From Apostichopus japonicus (lineage: Eukaryota; Echinodermata; Holothuroidea; Aspidochirotida; Stichopodidae): a DNA stretch of 64,000 nt. Below the pieces are notes generated by a model. The model was given only the letters and a program-made list of their open reading frames with translations, was not told where the DNA came from and did not search any database. Numbering within the stretch: the first letter of the stretch is position 1; each line of letters begins with the position of its first letter. The position numbers and the translations under genes were made by a program. Of the stretch, positions 30,301 through 37,900 are shown in pieces. The stretch lies in the NCBI RefSeq assembly GCF_037975245.1, contig NC_092579.1:18806678-18870677 (forward strand). The letters are read 5' to 3'.

Positions 30301-30550
30301 ATTGCATGCAAATATTATGTTAGTGATAGCCTAACGTTAATTGTCGTTAGGCTACAGTAGGTTATTGTGTACAGTAACCTACCTCATCTAACTTTGCATA
30401 GTAATCTTTCAGAAATCCGATTGGGTTATCAGGTCTATGGATGCAAAGATGGATAATCGTTTCTTTCAACAATTGCTGGATGTTATGTTCTTGGACGTAA
30501 GCCTCACATTCTTTCAGGCTCTGTTCGTCATCCATAGTGTTCGTCGCCAT
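218..30550 (-). CDS. PRKAR1A: cAMP-dependent protein kinase type I regulatory subunit (complete, 11 coding exons)
   Basis: Joined exons, 5' to 3': 30550-30383, 16171-16007, 15001-14910, 9665-9604, 5819-5773, 5364-5266, 4677-4618, 3179-3119, 2720-2599, 1579-1498, 390-218. All junctions are GT/AG and the phases add up to 1131 nt, that is 376 residues plus TGA; mammalian RI-alpha has 381. The protein inhibits the PKA catalytic subunit in the cytoplasm and releases it when cAMP binds. Domains in order: dimerisation/docking helices (about 10-56) with the two inter-chain disulfide cysteines C15 and C36; linker with pseudosubstrate RRGGI at 91-95 (Gly at P0, as in mammalian RI-beta); cAMP cassette A with FGELAL and E197/R206; cassette B with FGEIAL and E321/R330; C-terminal YNSF-x-LSV. 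The start is the ATG at 30550, which opens the docking domain. Residue 207 is Gln where mammals have Ala. The family is certain; alpha versus beta does not apply cleanly to an invertebrate. Confidence 0.97.
1498..1579 (-). CDS. PRKAR1A: PKA RI exon 10: cassette B core
   Basis: Reads [20 protein letters not shown] then LGPSDYF. The final G begins the Gly codon of FGEIAL. Acceptor TTTCTCACACCTCAG, donor TTTCG|GTGAGT, phase 1. Confidence 0.95.
2599..2720 (-). CDS. PRKAR1A: PKA RI exon 9: start of cassette B
   Basis: Reads [20 protein letters not shown], then [20 protein letters not shown] and a final Glu. Opens the second cAMP cassette. Acceptor CCCTATCAG, donor GAG|GTAAAT; enters in phase 1, leaves in phase 0. 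Confidence 0.95.
3119..3179 (-). CDS. PRKAR1A: PKA RI exon 8: helix linking cassettes A and B
   Basis: Reads [20 protein letters not shown], the long B/C helix between the two cassettes and one of the most conserved RI segments. Leaves in phase 1 at TTAG|GTGAGT. Confidence 0.95.
4618..4677 (-). CDS. PRKAR1A: PKA RI exon 7: end of cassette A
   Basis: A 60-bp exon reading [20 protein letters not shown]. The [14 protein letters not shown] helix holds the Trp that stacks on cAMP bound in cassette A in mammalian RI. Phase 0 on both sides. Confidence 0.95.
4852..4967. repeat. Degenerate GACAATTCACCAATA tandem repeat
   Basis: Roughly seven irregular copies of a 10-15 bp motif (AAGACAATTCACCAATA) follow a poly-T run. 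In PKA RI intron 6. Confidence 0.85.
5266..5364 (-). CDS. PRKAR1A: PKA RI exon 6: phosphate-binding cassette A
   Basis: Encodes residues 179-211 with the phosphate-binding cassette [21 protein letters not shown]197 should bind the ribose 2'-OH and R206 the cyclic phosphate. The residue after that Arg is Gln (codon CAA), where mammalian RI has Ala-210. Phase 0 on both sides. Confidence 0.95.
5773..5819 (-). CDS. PRKAR1A: PKA RI exon 5: cassette A core strands
   Basis: A 47-bp exon reading [16 protein letters not shown], nearly identical to the RI consensus. Enters in phase 1 and leaves in phase 0 at GAC|GTGAGT. Confidence 0.94.
5912..6006. repeat. Three tandem copies of a ~32-bp CACCACAAA-rich unit
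   Basis: Units begin TACTGTACCTACAACACC or a one-base variant, and each ends with an ACACCAC-type stretch. In PKA RI intron 4. Confidence 0.8.
6977..7200. repeat. ~20-bp minisatellite ATAAGCATGTTAACTGGGAT
   Basis: About ten diverged copies of AAGCATGTTAACTGGGATAT with small indels, decaying at both ends. In PKA RI intron 4. Confidence 0.88.
8371..8632. repeat. Tandem duplication, period about 130 bp
   Basis: CACTTTACTACACAC...GTGCTAGCCCTATCC...GATGATATGCTTACCACCC appears twice, starting near 8380 and 8511, with about 10% difference and a small insertion (CTAA) in the second copy. In PKA RI intron 4. Confidence 0.88.
9604..9665 (-). CDS. PRKAR1A: PKA RI exon 4: start of cassette A
   Basis: Reads [20 protein letters not shown], the first beta strands of cAMP cassette A. 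Acceptor CCTTTGGCAG, wait-free match to consensus; donor CAAG|GTAAGTT, phase 1. Confidence 0.94.
9666..14909 (-). other. PRKAR1A: 5.2-kb intron 3 of PKA RI
   Basis: AT-rich sequence with a (TA)n block near 10990-11020, C-rich and G-rich homopolymers near 11395 and 11970, and a GTACAAAATGTACAT-type cluster at 11490-11560. I see no exon, RNA gene or clear mobile element. Confidence 0.6.
14910..15001 (-). CDS. PRKAR1A: PKA RI exon 3: helix leading into cassette A
   Basis: Reads [16 protein letters not shown] then [13 protein letters not shown], the N3A segment before the first cAMP-binding cassette. It ends in phase 2: the last Arg codon is AG, completed by G of the next exon. Confidence 0.95.
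15601..15720. repeat. TTCTATAGAA palindromes and T-rich 10-mers
   Basis: The 10-bp palindrome TTCTATAGAA occurs four or so times at 15610-15690, linked by AATAAAAATA spacers, followed by three copies of ATTTTTTTTT. In PKA RI intron 2. Confidence 0.75.
15720..15830 (+). mobile_element. Possible transposable-element tail
   Basis: Contains GAAGATCCTGCTAGGATCGA then AACGTCAGGCC, a motif style (GAAGATCC...CTAGGATCGAAACGTC) that recurs at the ends of dispersed repeats in many animal genomes. It directly follows a T-rich tandem tract. A related wording, GACTCCATCGGCTCGAAAAG, occurs at about 11640. Weak evidence. Confidence 0.35.
16007..16171 (-). CDS. PRKAR1A: PKA RI exon 2: linker and pseudosubstrate
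   Basis: Encodes residues 57-111: an acidic, Ser-rich linker, then [12 protein letters not shown], then DDAASYVKK. The RRGGI pseudosubstrate occupies the active site of the catalytic subunit; Gly in place of a phosphorylatable Ser marks type I. Phase 0 on both sides. The stretch is visibly richer in G, C and CpG than the flanking introns. Confidence 0.95.
21266..21343 (-). CDS. Candidate alternative or cassette exon of PKA RI
   Basis: This lies in the 14.2-kb intron between exons 1 and 2. On the minus strand there is a pyrimidine-rich acceptor (TTCCTATTCCTGTTATAG), 78 bp of open frame, and a strong donor (CCCAC|GTGAGT). It is phase 0 at both ends, so it could be inserted as 26 residues between exons 1 and 2. 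Alternatively the internal ATG at 21322 could open an N-terminus reading [19 protein letters not shown] that joins exon 2 in frame, giving an RI isoform without the docking domain. A second donor-like site just upstream on the minus strand (GTAAGT, about 21557) and a CpG-richer block at 21780-22200 could supply a 5' exon and promoter. No homology supports it, and the 376-residue protein is complete without it. Confidence 0.4.
22405..22663 (+). mobile_element. LINE (non-LTR retrotransposon) fragment: C-terminal end of the reverse-transcriptase ORF
   Basis: The frame from about 22436 reads [20 protein letters not shown], then [17 protein letters not shown] and [13 protein letters not shown] before TGA at about 22663. 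The order TRGH-x-FKLQK, FSNRVVxEWNxLP, VNxFKxxLDKHF is typical of the C-terminal end of CR1/L2-type LINE ORF2 proteins in animals. Only this end is present, as expected for a 5'-truncated insertion. It sits in PKA RI intron 1, in the opposite orientation. Confidence 0.8.
22919..23013. repeat. TA/CA microsatellite and poly-C run
   Basis: (TA)n then (CATA/CACA)n at about 22919-22953, followed by an 18-base-class C run near 22995-23012. In PKA RI intron 1. Confidence 0.9.
27857..27900 (+). mobile_element. Retroposon 3' tail, same family as 39401-39450
   Basis: GAAGCCGAATTTCGGATTGT followed by GGACAATAAATTCAAATTCA. It ends in TTCAAA-type tandem repeats, as LINE/SINE tails do. It lies in PKA RI intron 1, opposite strand. 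The upstream extent is not clear. Confidence 0.55.
28637..28684. repeat. Short tandem duplication
   Basis: AAAGGAGTTCAACTGTTGAC occurs twice, 25 bp apart, with different joins (GAGC, then AAG). In PKA RI intron 1. Confidence 0.85.
30383..30550 (-). CDS. PRKAR1A: PKA RI exon 1: dimerisation/docking domain
   Basis: Encodes residues 1-56, starting [10 protein letters not shown] and ending YAKLDE, with docking cysteines C15 and C36 about 21 residues apart as in mammalian RI. The donor is GAG|GTAGGT (phase 0). The frame stays open upstream of the ATG, but that stretch has no family similarity, so I take it as 5' UTR. The second Met (residue 6) is an alternative start. Confidence 0.93.
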
Positions 30551-30874
30551 TTCTTTCTGCTGTGTATATAAATAATGTAGGCCATGTATAATGAATATAC
30601 ATGAGTTTGACGTGACGTAAATGTACGTAACTTCTTCACGTACATATAGATAATACAGGGTCACACAACATCGTAATTCTCTGTATGGCCTGCAATTTTC
30701 CGATTAAAATTAATTGCAGTCAATCAATCCATGACAGTTACTTCCATCAATAAACTAAGACGCCCGTCTTTTATTTCACCAATAATAACAGTACACGGGT
30801 ATTTATTTTATTTATCCTCAACATGCGTCTCCTGAACACTTTTCATAGATTTGGACAAAACATAGAATATTGAA

Positions 30875-31511
30875 GGGACAAACTAAAACGAATGACAGCG
30901 AATGACCGAATGACAATTGACTTTGTACAGGGTTAATTATCATTCGCGAATGACAGCGAATGACAACGAATGACAACGAATGACAACGAAGGACAACGAA
31001 GGACAGTGTTGAGTGGGGATAAAGAGATTAACGGAGTGGAGTAAACTGCTGTTATTAGTTTTCTGCGCAAAAATGATTTGAGGAAAATCGCATGTTACGT
31101 GGTTGCAGGGTTTTGGTGTAATTTACGGATAGAAACCACAGGGAAAGTTTTTGTGTGAGAATGCGCTTGAGTGCTGTGCTTTTTACCTCTGTAGATATAT
31201 ATAGAAAGATAACTGAAGCCGTTTCAAGATTATAGTATTGTTAGTTTCTAACAATTAATATCGGAAAAATGACGCTAAATTAACTTTTTAAAATCAGACT
31301 TACAATTTCGCTTACTATAAGGTGCGTTTTTATCTTGTCCGTACTTCACTAGATCTAGATACCCACGAAGTCTGAACTGTGATATCCGGTTGAAGCAAAT
31401 GTCTGTGCTGTCATTACTGTCATTCGTTTTAGTCAACGCAATTTTTTAGTGTGTACAACATATTGTCATTCGCTATGTGTAACGCAATTGTCATTCGTTT
31501 TAGTAACACCC
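30875..31511. mobile_element. Non-autonomous DNA transposon (MITE-like) with 8-bp target duplication
   Basis: The element starts GGGACAAACTAAAACG and ends as the inverted form CGTTTTAGTAACACCC. The inner 14 bp (30883-30896 and 31490-31503) are perfect inverted repeats. It is flanked on both sides by ATATTGAA (30867-30874 and 31512-31519), an exact 8-bp target-site duplication. Inside the left end is a 10-bp tandem repeat of the GAATGACAAC type (about 30890-31010), and GTCATTCG motifs near the right end are its inverted counterpart. It has no transposase frame. An 8-bp duplication is typical of hAT-like elements among others; the superfamily is inferred. It lies about 320 bp upstream of the PKA RI start codon. 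Confidence 0.85.
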
Positions 31512-32190
31512 ATATTGAACAATCAAAATAATGTGGACCTTTACGTCAGATTTGTAATGAAATTTGACAAAAAGTTAATGATACATCATACAACTTACAA
31601 GTTGGGGATTTTAGTATCGACAGTTACATCAGAATCAACTCAAAAAGTTGTTTTAGATACATAATACTTTCAAACATTTACACCCAGATCTGAATGTGTC
31701 TTTTGAAGGACTCTGCCATCCGTGAAGTTTGTAAGTTCGGAATCCGTCGTTTTTCTAAGTCTAGAGATATAGATATATGGATGGTGTAAAGCTAATTCTT
31801 GCGCATATGGCGTTAGATACGATTTGACCCTGATCTAAGTAGAAGAGATAAACTTGAAGTTAAATAAAATAGAAGGCAAAAGAGAAAGGAGGATTGGGCG
31901 GGGTGACCTATAAAACATTATCGCATTACCTATAATCGAATAAGGCGACATTTGACTTTGTCTCTCATTATTCTGTTTTCTTACATTTCCAAATGGGCTG
32001 CTAATAACTTTTCCACTACCAAATCTGCTTTATTGTCTCCATTTGTAGCACGATATAGCTAGGAAAGTTTTGTGATAACGTAATCGACCTGCCACGGTCG
32101 TAAATCGACCTCAGGCTCTACAACAAATGTACATGTGTTTTTTTTTTTGTTTTTTTTTTATTATTATTCATTAACCATTTGGCGAAGAGG

Positions 32191-32816
32191 CATAGGCGTA
32201 GGAGGCGGGGGGGGCTGGGGGGCTGCAGCCCCCCCAACCAAAATTTTTGGTGAAAATTCGGGCAATATGCTGAGAATTTTTCGGGCACCTACTGAAAGAA
32301 GAAAAATTTGCAGTTGTGTTTTTCAATATTTTGTGTGAAAATTCAGGCAATATGCTGAGAATTTTTTCGGACACCTACTGAAAGAAGAAAAATTTGCAGT
32401 TGTGTTTTTCAATTTTTTGTGTGAAAATTTGGGCAATATGCTGAAAATTTTTCGGGCACTTACAAAAAGAAGAGTAATTTGCAATGTGTTTTTCAATAGT
32501 TAAACTGATATTGTTATTATCATTATTATTGTAACGACTTCCCCAATAATTAAAACTAATATGGAAGGGTAATAACACGGAAAATATGACAAAAATTTTT
32601 CGCGCGCTCGGCGCGCGTTCAACATCTTCATGTGCATATCATATAGTATTCATCTGTTAGTGGCATGTGATGTAATAACCGATGAATGCCTATATGATAT
32701 GCATATTAACATGTTGAACGCGCGGAGCGCGCGAAAAATTTGGTTATATTTTTCGGGCAAGTCGTTACAGCCCCCCCCCCCCCCCCCCCAAATCAAATTA
32801 GGCTCCTACGCCTATG
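32191..32816. mobile_element. Non-autonomous DNA transposon (hAT-like MITE) with nested hairpin
   Basis: Terminal inverted repeats CATAGGCGTAGGAG (left) and its complement ending CGCCTATG (right) are flanked by an exact 8-bp duplication, CGAAGAGG (32183-32190 and 32817-32824). Next to the ends are poly-G/C runs, G-rich on the left and C-rich on the right. The left half has three tandem copies of an 85-86 bp unit starting near 32252, 32337 and 32423 (GAAAATT...GGGCAATATGCTGA). The right half has a long snapback: arms at about 32594-32647 and 32690-32741, including the CGCGCGCTCGGCGCGCG block. No coding capacity. Confidence 0.85.
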
Positions 32817-34839
32817 CGAAGAGGTAAACCTAAATTGTCCTAAAATGAACTTTCTCAGTAGCATTATAATTACGACTTAGAAGCGGTGAATTACCTGCGT
32901 ATAATTATATATAAATTCTGTGCTGCGAACAATGTACACAATAACAAATACATTCATGTACATTTGGTGAATTCGCCGAGGGCATCACGTATACAATCGA
33001 CTTAGGTAAGTATAAACTCAGCTGATTTGATTGTTGTCGTCTGACCTACAGTAGCCTTATCGCAGAGTGATACTGTACTGATAGATGTGAAGGTCTTGTG
33101 ACTGATGTATCACTGACACTGACAATTTATTAGCCGTGCACGTTCTTATGCTGTACTGTACCCGTATAACAAAAATGATCATGCAGATCGTAAAAGTATC
33201 TGAAGTGAAAAGCTTTTCTTGAGGTTATCACCGTAACGATCTACTGTAGGGACTACAGTAAGTTAGACCTCACTCGTCAACTAATTCCAGGTGAGTCTTT
33301 CACATTGACTTACAGTACTGTATCTCTATAGTGTAACGTAAGTTGACCAGCTTATTTGAACATTCACGTTGCATACATGTTATTATACTCTTTACTAACA
33401 ATCTCTTACTTGGATAAGACACAATACGACAAAATTACCATGTGATCTTACAGCAAAATAAGATATTCCTAGGCTCATCCTGTTAGTGTTACGCCATTAC
33501 AATTTTTCCTTTGATCAAACCATTCTCTTTATATGCGTTCAAATTCTTGCTGCAACTCAATTGTCAACCATATGCGACATAGCAGGTGTAGTTCTACTGC
33601 GAGAATCTGTTCAGATTCTTTGTTAAAACTCATGTGTTAATTGTTACTTTCCCAATTTTCGAAGCAGTGAACTAGTGCTTTTTTGTACGTTTTAATGGTC
33701 TTAATATATGTAAAAGTACCATCTTAATGTAAAACTGAAGAGGCACTATTAATTGCAATGCATATTTAACTGACAGTTAAACAAGCAACTGCATCATCAT
33801 TGACATTACCCGACAATCATGTTAAAAAAAATGAAAATCCACCATAAAATATTGAGAATAACAATTGGATCAATTGAGTGTCGTATGCTATTGTCTCATG
33901 TTAAAGCTATGGCTGTCTTGGCAAAATCTTGCAAATTGTGATCAAACCCATGAAAGTCACATACCTTGAACATGATTTTTTGTATACAAGGAAAGAAAGC
34001 TGATTACTACTTTAATACTGGCAATTTGAGAATGATCAATCTAAACTGGGAGGAAAATAAAAAAAATGGCCATAGAATCTGCCTTGTGGCAGGTGTTCAG
34101 ATGCAATTAACAGATTTTCTGAGACCACAGGATTGTTTTGGTATTGAGCATTGAGATAAGGAGGGACAAAAATAAAAGAAAAATAACTTTGCCAAAGATA
34201 CCCATATTATCATAAAATAAATGGGGGAGGGAGAAATAATTACCAGGAGAGTCAGAATCTCCTGGAAGTAACAACTGAAACCTTTTTAGCAACTTCTGTG
34301 ACCAATTATGATGACCTTTAACCTTCCCTCTGTTTAAATTCCTGCAGATTCTCCTGTATATACTGGCATCATATATCTTGCAAGTTCTGTCTAATATATT
34401 AAATTCTTACTTTTTTTTCCTACATTATGTCTCTTTTTACTCCACAGATTTTTTATCTGATGGTAACTCTAATGTATGAAATTGTTCTGTATGAGGCTGC
34501 AAAAAGTTTCATAGACAAAAGGGAATCATTAACTACTTGCTAATAAAGGTACATTTAGTGAAAGATTGTGGCATGTTAGTTACAATAGTTCATACAATCT
34601 CGGTAGTACTGGTGAATAAGTTTGTTAAAATCACCAGAAATGGCCAGTCATAGTCCGACAGCTGCTTTAAAAACACTGATGGTTGAATTTATGTGAAAAT
34701 GATGTGAATTCATCCATTTTATTGGCTAGCTTGGCTTTATCTAGCATAATTATATACATTTCATATTTTTCAGATATTAAGAACTGTGAGCTGCCTTTGT
34801 ATACAGTAGTATACTTTGAGCATTCTTCATTGAAACAAA

Positions 34840-34939
34840 ATGGCTGAGTCCAAAGAGGAACACGACAACCATTCCATCAACCCAGCAGATAACGAGCCTC
34901 TAATAGGAGACGATGATAATCTCAGATATAAAGTCAAAC
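34840..34939 (+). CDS. SLC17A5: Sialin-like exon 1: cytosolic N-terminus with sorting signal
   Basis: Encodes the hydrophilic N-terminus (residues 1-33), including DNEPLI, which fits the [DE]xxxL[LI] lysosomal targeting motif. Leaves in phase 1 at AAAC|GTAAGT. There may be a non-coding 5' exon upstream that I cannot place. Confidence 0.88.
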
Positions 34940-37900
34940 GTAAGTCTAAAAATAATCCCCAACAGTTTTAATTTTGAAAAGATCTTAAAGTCCTTTGCAA
35001 CATTCCTGAGACCATGCAACAATTAACTCTTCAATATCCAGAGAATGTTATCATAATATAACTTACCAGTACGGTAAGTTATATTACGAGGTTATGCCCT
35101 TACAACACTTCATCCAGAAACGAGCATTTTGTTAGAGATAAAAATCCAATGCTAAAAAAACATGATGTACATTAATTGGAAGGCTCATTATCCATCACTT
35201 TGTGCAACAAGATCCTTTTCATGTTAATCTTGGGCTTTGACACTATTCAACGGTCAGGGTTGCCTTTGTCTGTGAGCCATCAGTGAACTTGACATTGTGG
35301 TTGTAAAACAATAATTTAGTTAGGTTCAAGCTGTCGGTACAAATAGGAGGCTAAAAGGATCAAAACTGACATTATTCATGGGCCATTTTCAAAACTTGAA
35401 GATATTTTCTAGGACTGAACATAACATGCAGGGAAATTTCTGTGGACACTTTTAATATGGTGGTGGGATCTGGAAGAAAGTTTGGCGAATGACAAATGGG
35501 TGTTGCTTGTCATCCAAATGTACTCTGTTGTTTGTAGTTTGGTTGTTAGTTGTTTGTATGATGTTTGTATGATGTGTTAAACTTCATAATTTAAATTTTA
35601 AATGCTAATTTGTCACTGTGCAATGTTTGTATGTGTCCTGCTATTTTATTTGTTCTTGCCCCTTTGTAACTTTTTAGTATACTTTATTTGTATAATACTG
35701 TTCTAATGCGAGCAATCAGTTACCCTTTGTGGGGTTGAATAAAGTTTATCCTATCTCTTATCATATCTTATAAAGGTTGTGGTTGTGGTGTTAGAATTAA
35801 TAAAACAAAGGATTAACATCACATTCAAGCCTGCATTGAGGCATTGCAACCAGCATCAATTAGGGCCTTAAAGCTGCATTTCAAACGTTTAAATATCTTT
35901 AAAAGACTATTGAATATCTTGAAGAGTGGAATAGCTATAGGAATATGACTTACACTTAAATGTCTCTTTTTCTTCATTTTCTCTCTTCATAGAACCTTCA
36001 TGGAAGGGTTTTATACCCATGCGGTACATCGTAACCTTCATGGCCTTTGCCGGCTTTTTCAACGTGTATGCCATGAGGGTCAACTTGAGTGTGGCCTTGG
36101 TGGCCATGGTTAACAGCTCTTCAAATGCACCACCAAAAAATTATTCCAATGCTTGCCCACTACCCAACAACCAAACAGAATCAGACAAGGTTGGTAGCCG
36201 GGCTGAGATATGGTGGGGTACATGCAGACATCCCTTCCCCCTGTCCACTTGAAAGATACCAAGGATGACAAACTCTTTGCCTAACATCAGGGATCTAGTA
36301 TCATATATTAGTTCATTATCAATATACAGTATTATCATTATATATATTCTTTGTGGGAGAGGGAATATATATTTCACCTCTAATGGCTCTTTACGACACT
36401 TTTTCGTCATGAAGAGGGCAAAAATGTGACTAAATAATTCTGCTTTATAGTTCAAGGATGGATTCCAGTATAAAACATGAACTTTTAATACAACTGCAAA
36501 CAGATGTCTGTCTTTTGAAGTTTTATATTTGGAAAGCAAGAGTACAGTCGTAGTTCACGAGGGGTTTATTACAGACAACAATGTTGACATTTTTAGGCAT
36601 AATGAATTGGTCATGTCTTAGAGAGCTTCCCATGTCAGGGTACTTACACAGTATATGTAACAAGTCATATCATCATACATGTCTGAAATTTTAGTCATGC
36701 ATTGATGTTAAACACATATATTTATTCATTCAAATTCATTTTTTTTTTTAGAAATGACAAATCATTCTAATTATTTTGTTCATTTCTTTGAAGGAGGGAC
36801 CTTTCCAGTGGAATCCTACAATTCAGGGTCAAATCTTGGCATCTTTCTTCTACGGGTACATCCTAACTCAAATCCCCGGAGGTATCATCGCAGGGAAGTA
36901 TGGTGCCAAATGGCCCTTCGGCATCGGCGTCCTGTGTACCACGATATTGACGGTCATGACCCCCTATGTGGCTCATCTTTCTCCTTTTGCACTCATGGTG
37001 TTAAGATTCTTAGAAGGCCTTGGTGAGGTAAGACTTTTACTTGGGTAAAACTTATGATGAACAGAAAACAAAACCACAGATCTTTAGTACACCTAAATTC
37101 CTGATTTCATATCTGACCTGATCCTGTACATAAATTCATTAACAAGTCTTAATGTGACACATAATCAACCTTTCACCTGATACTATCAACTTATTTTTTG
37201 TTGTGTTTACAACAGTTCTGACCCAAATCTAAATGAAAGTTACCCATCACAATCACTCACGAAAAGACAAAAGAAAATGGTCATGCGCAATTCTTATCTG
37301 GTTCTACAGGGAGTCACATTTCCAGCTTGTCACGCTCTGTTTTCAAGATGGGCACCACCCTTAGAGAGGAGCAAACTGATGGCTTTTGCTTATGCAGGTG
37401 ATTTTTCAAAACATATTTACCTTATATTAACCTCTGACTAGATTCATGCAAGTGTAAACGAGTTTTAAATTTCTCCTGCTCCTGTGAATTCTAGTTGTTT
37501 TAACATCCCGTGTGACATTAATGCGACAAAGCTGCCCAGTATATTTCGTGTTATGTTTTTTTTGCTAGATGAGAGACATTATTTTGAAATCATAAAGTTG
37601 CAATAATTTTGAGTTTCCACACTGTTTTAATATAATACATACTCTAGTGAAACATCTGACTATGTTAAAGTTTTCTTTAGAAAGCAAAATAAACAAGAGA
37701 ATAAAACATTTGAAATATCCAATCTTCTGAAGTCAATTGCTTGATGGTAAAGCAGTATAGCTTAAAAAGTGTTGACCGACAACTCCCATCAAAGCCAATA
37801 TGTAGTTGCTCAAACAACTCTATGATGACATTCAGCCATTTGATTGAAACTGTTTGAAGGATTATTTGTAAGGTTTCCCCATCTATGCGACAGAGATTAA

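Larger units (their letters stand above)
16172..30382 (-). other. PRKAR1A: 14.2-kb first coding intron of PKA RI
   Basis: Apart from the candidate exon at 21266-21343, the LINE fragment and the tail at 27857, it holds AT-rich unique sequence and short homopolymer runs. The block 21560-22200 is visibly richer in CpG than its surroundings and could be an internal promoter, given the candidate exon just downstream on the minus strand. No other reading frame looks real. Confidence 0.6.
30551..34839. other. Divergent intergenic region between the PKA RI and sialin-like genes
   Basis: The region must contain both promoters, but I could not fix a TATA box or initiator for either. It holds the two MITEs described separately. 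A short AAGTTGACC/CTACAGTA-rich stretch at 33000-33360 has no feature I recognise. No other coding sequence is supported. Confidence 0.6.

Noticed and set aside
32135-32827. Several 65-67 codon frames on both strands
   Set aside because: They are translations of the repeat units and poly-G/C runs of the MITE.
36019-36252. The sialin-like exon 2 frame continuing past 36189
   Set aside because: The extension past the GTTGGT donor has no family similarity, while splicing at 36189 gives exactly the phase of exon 3.
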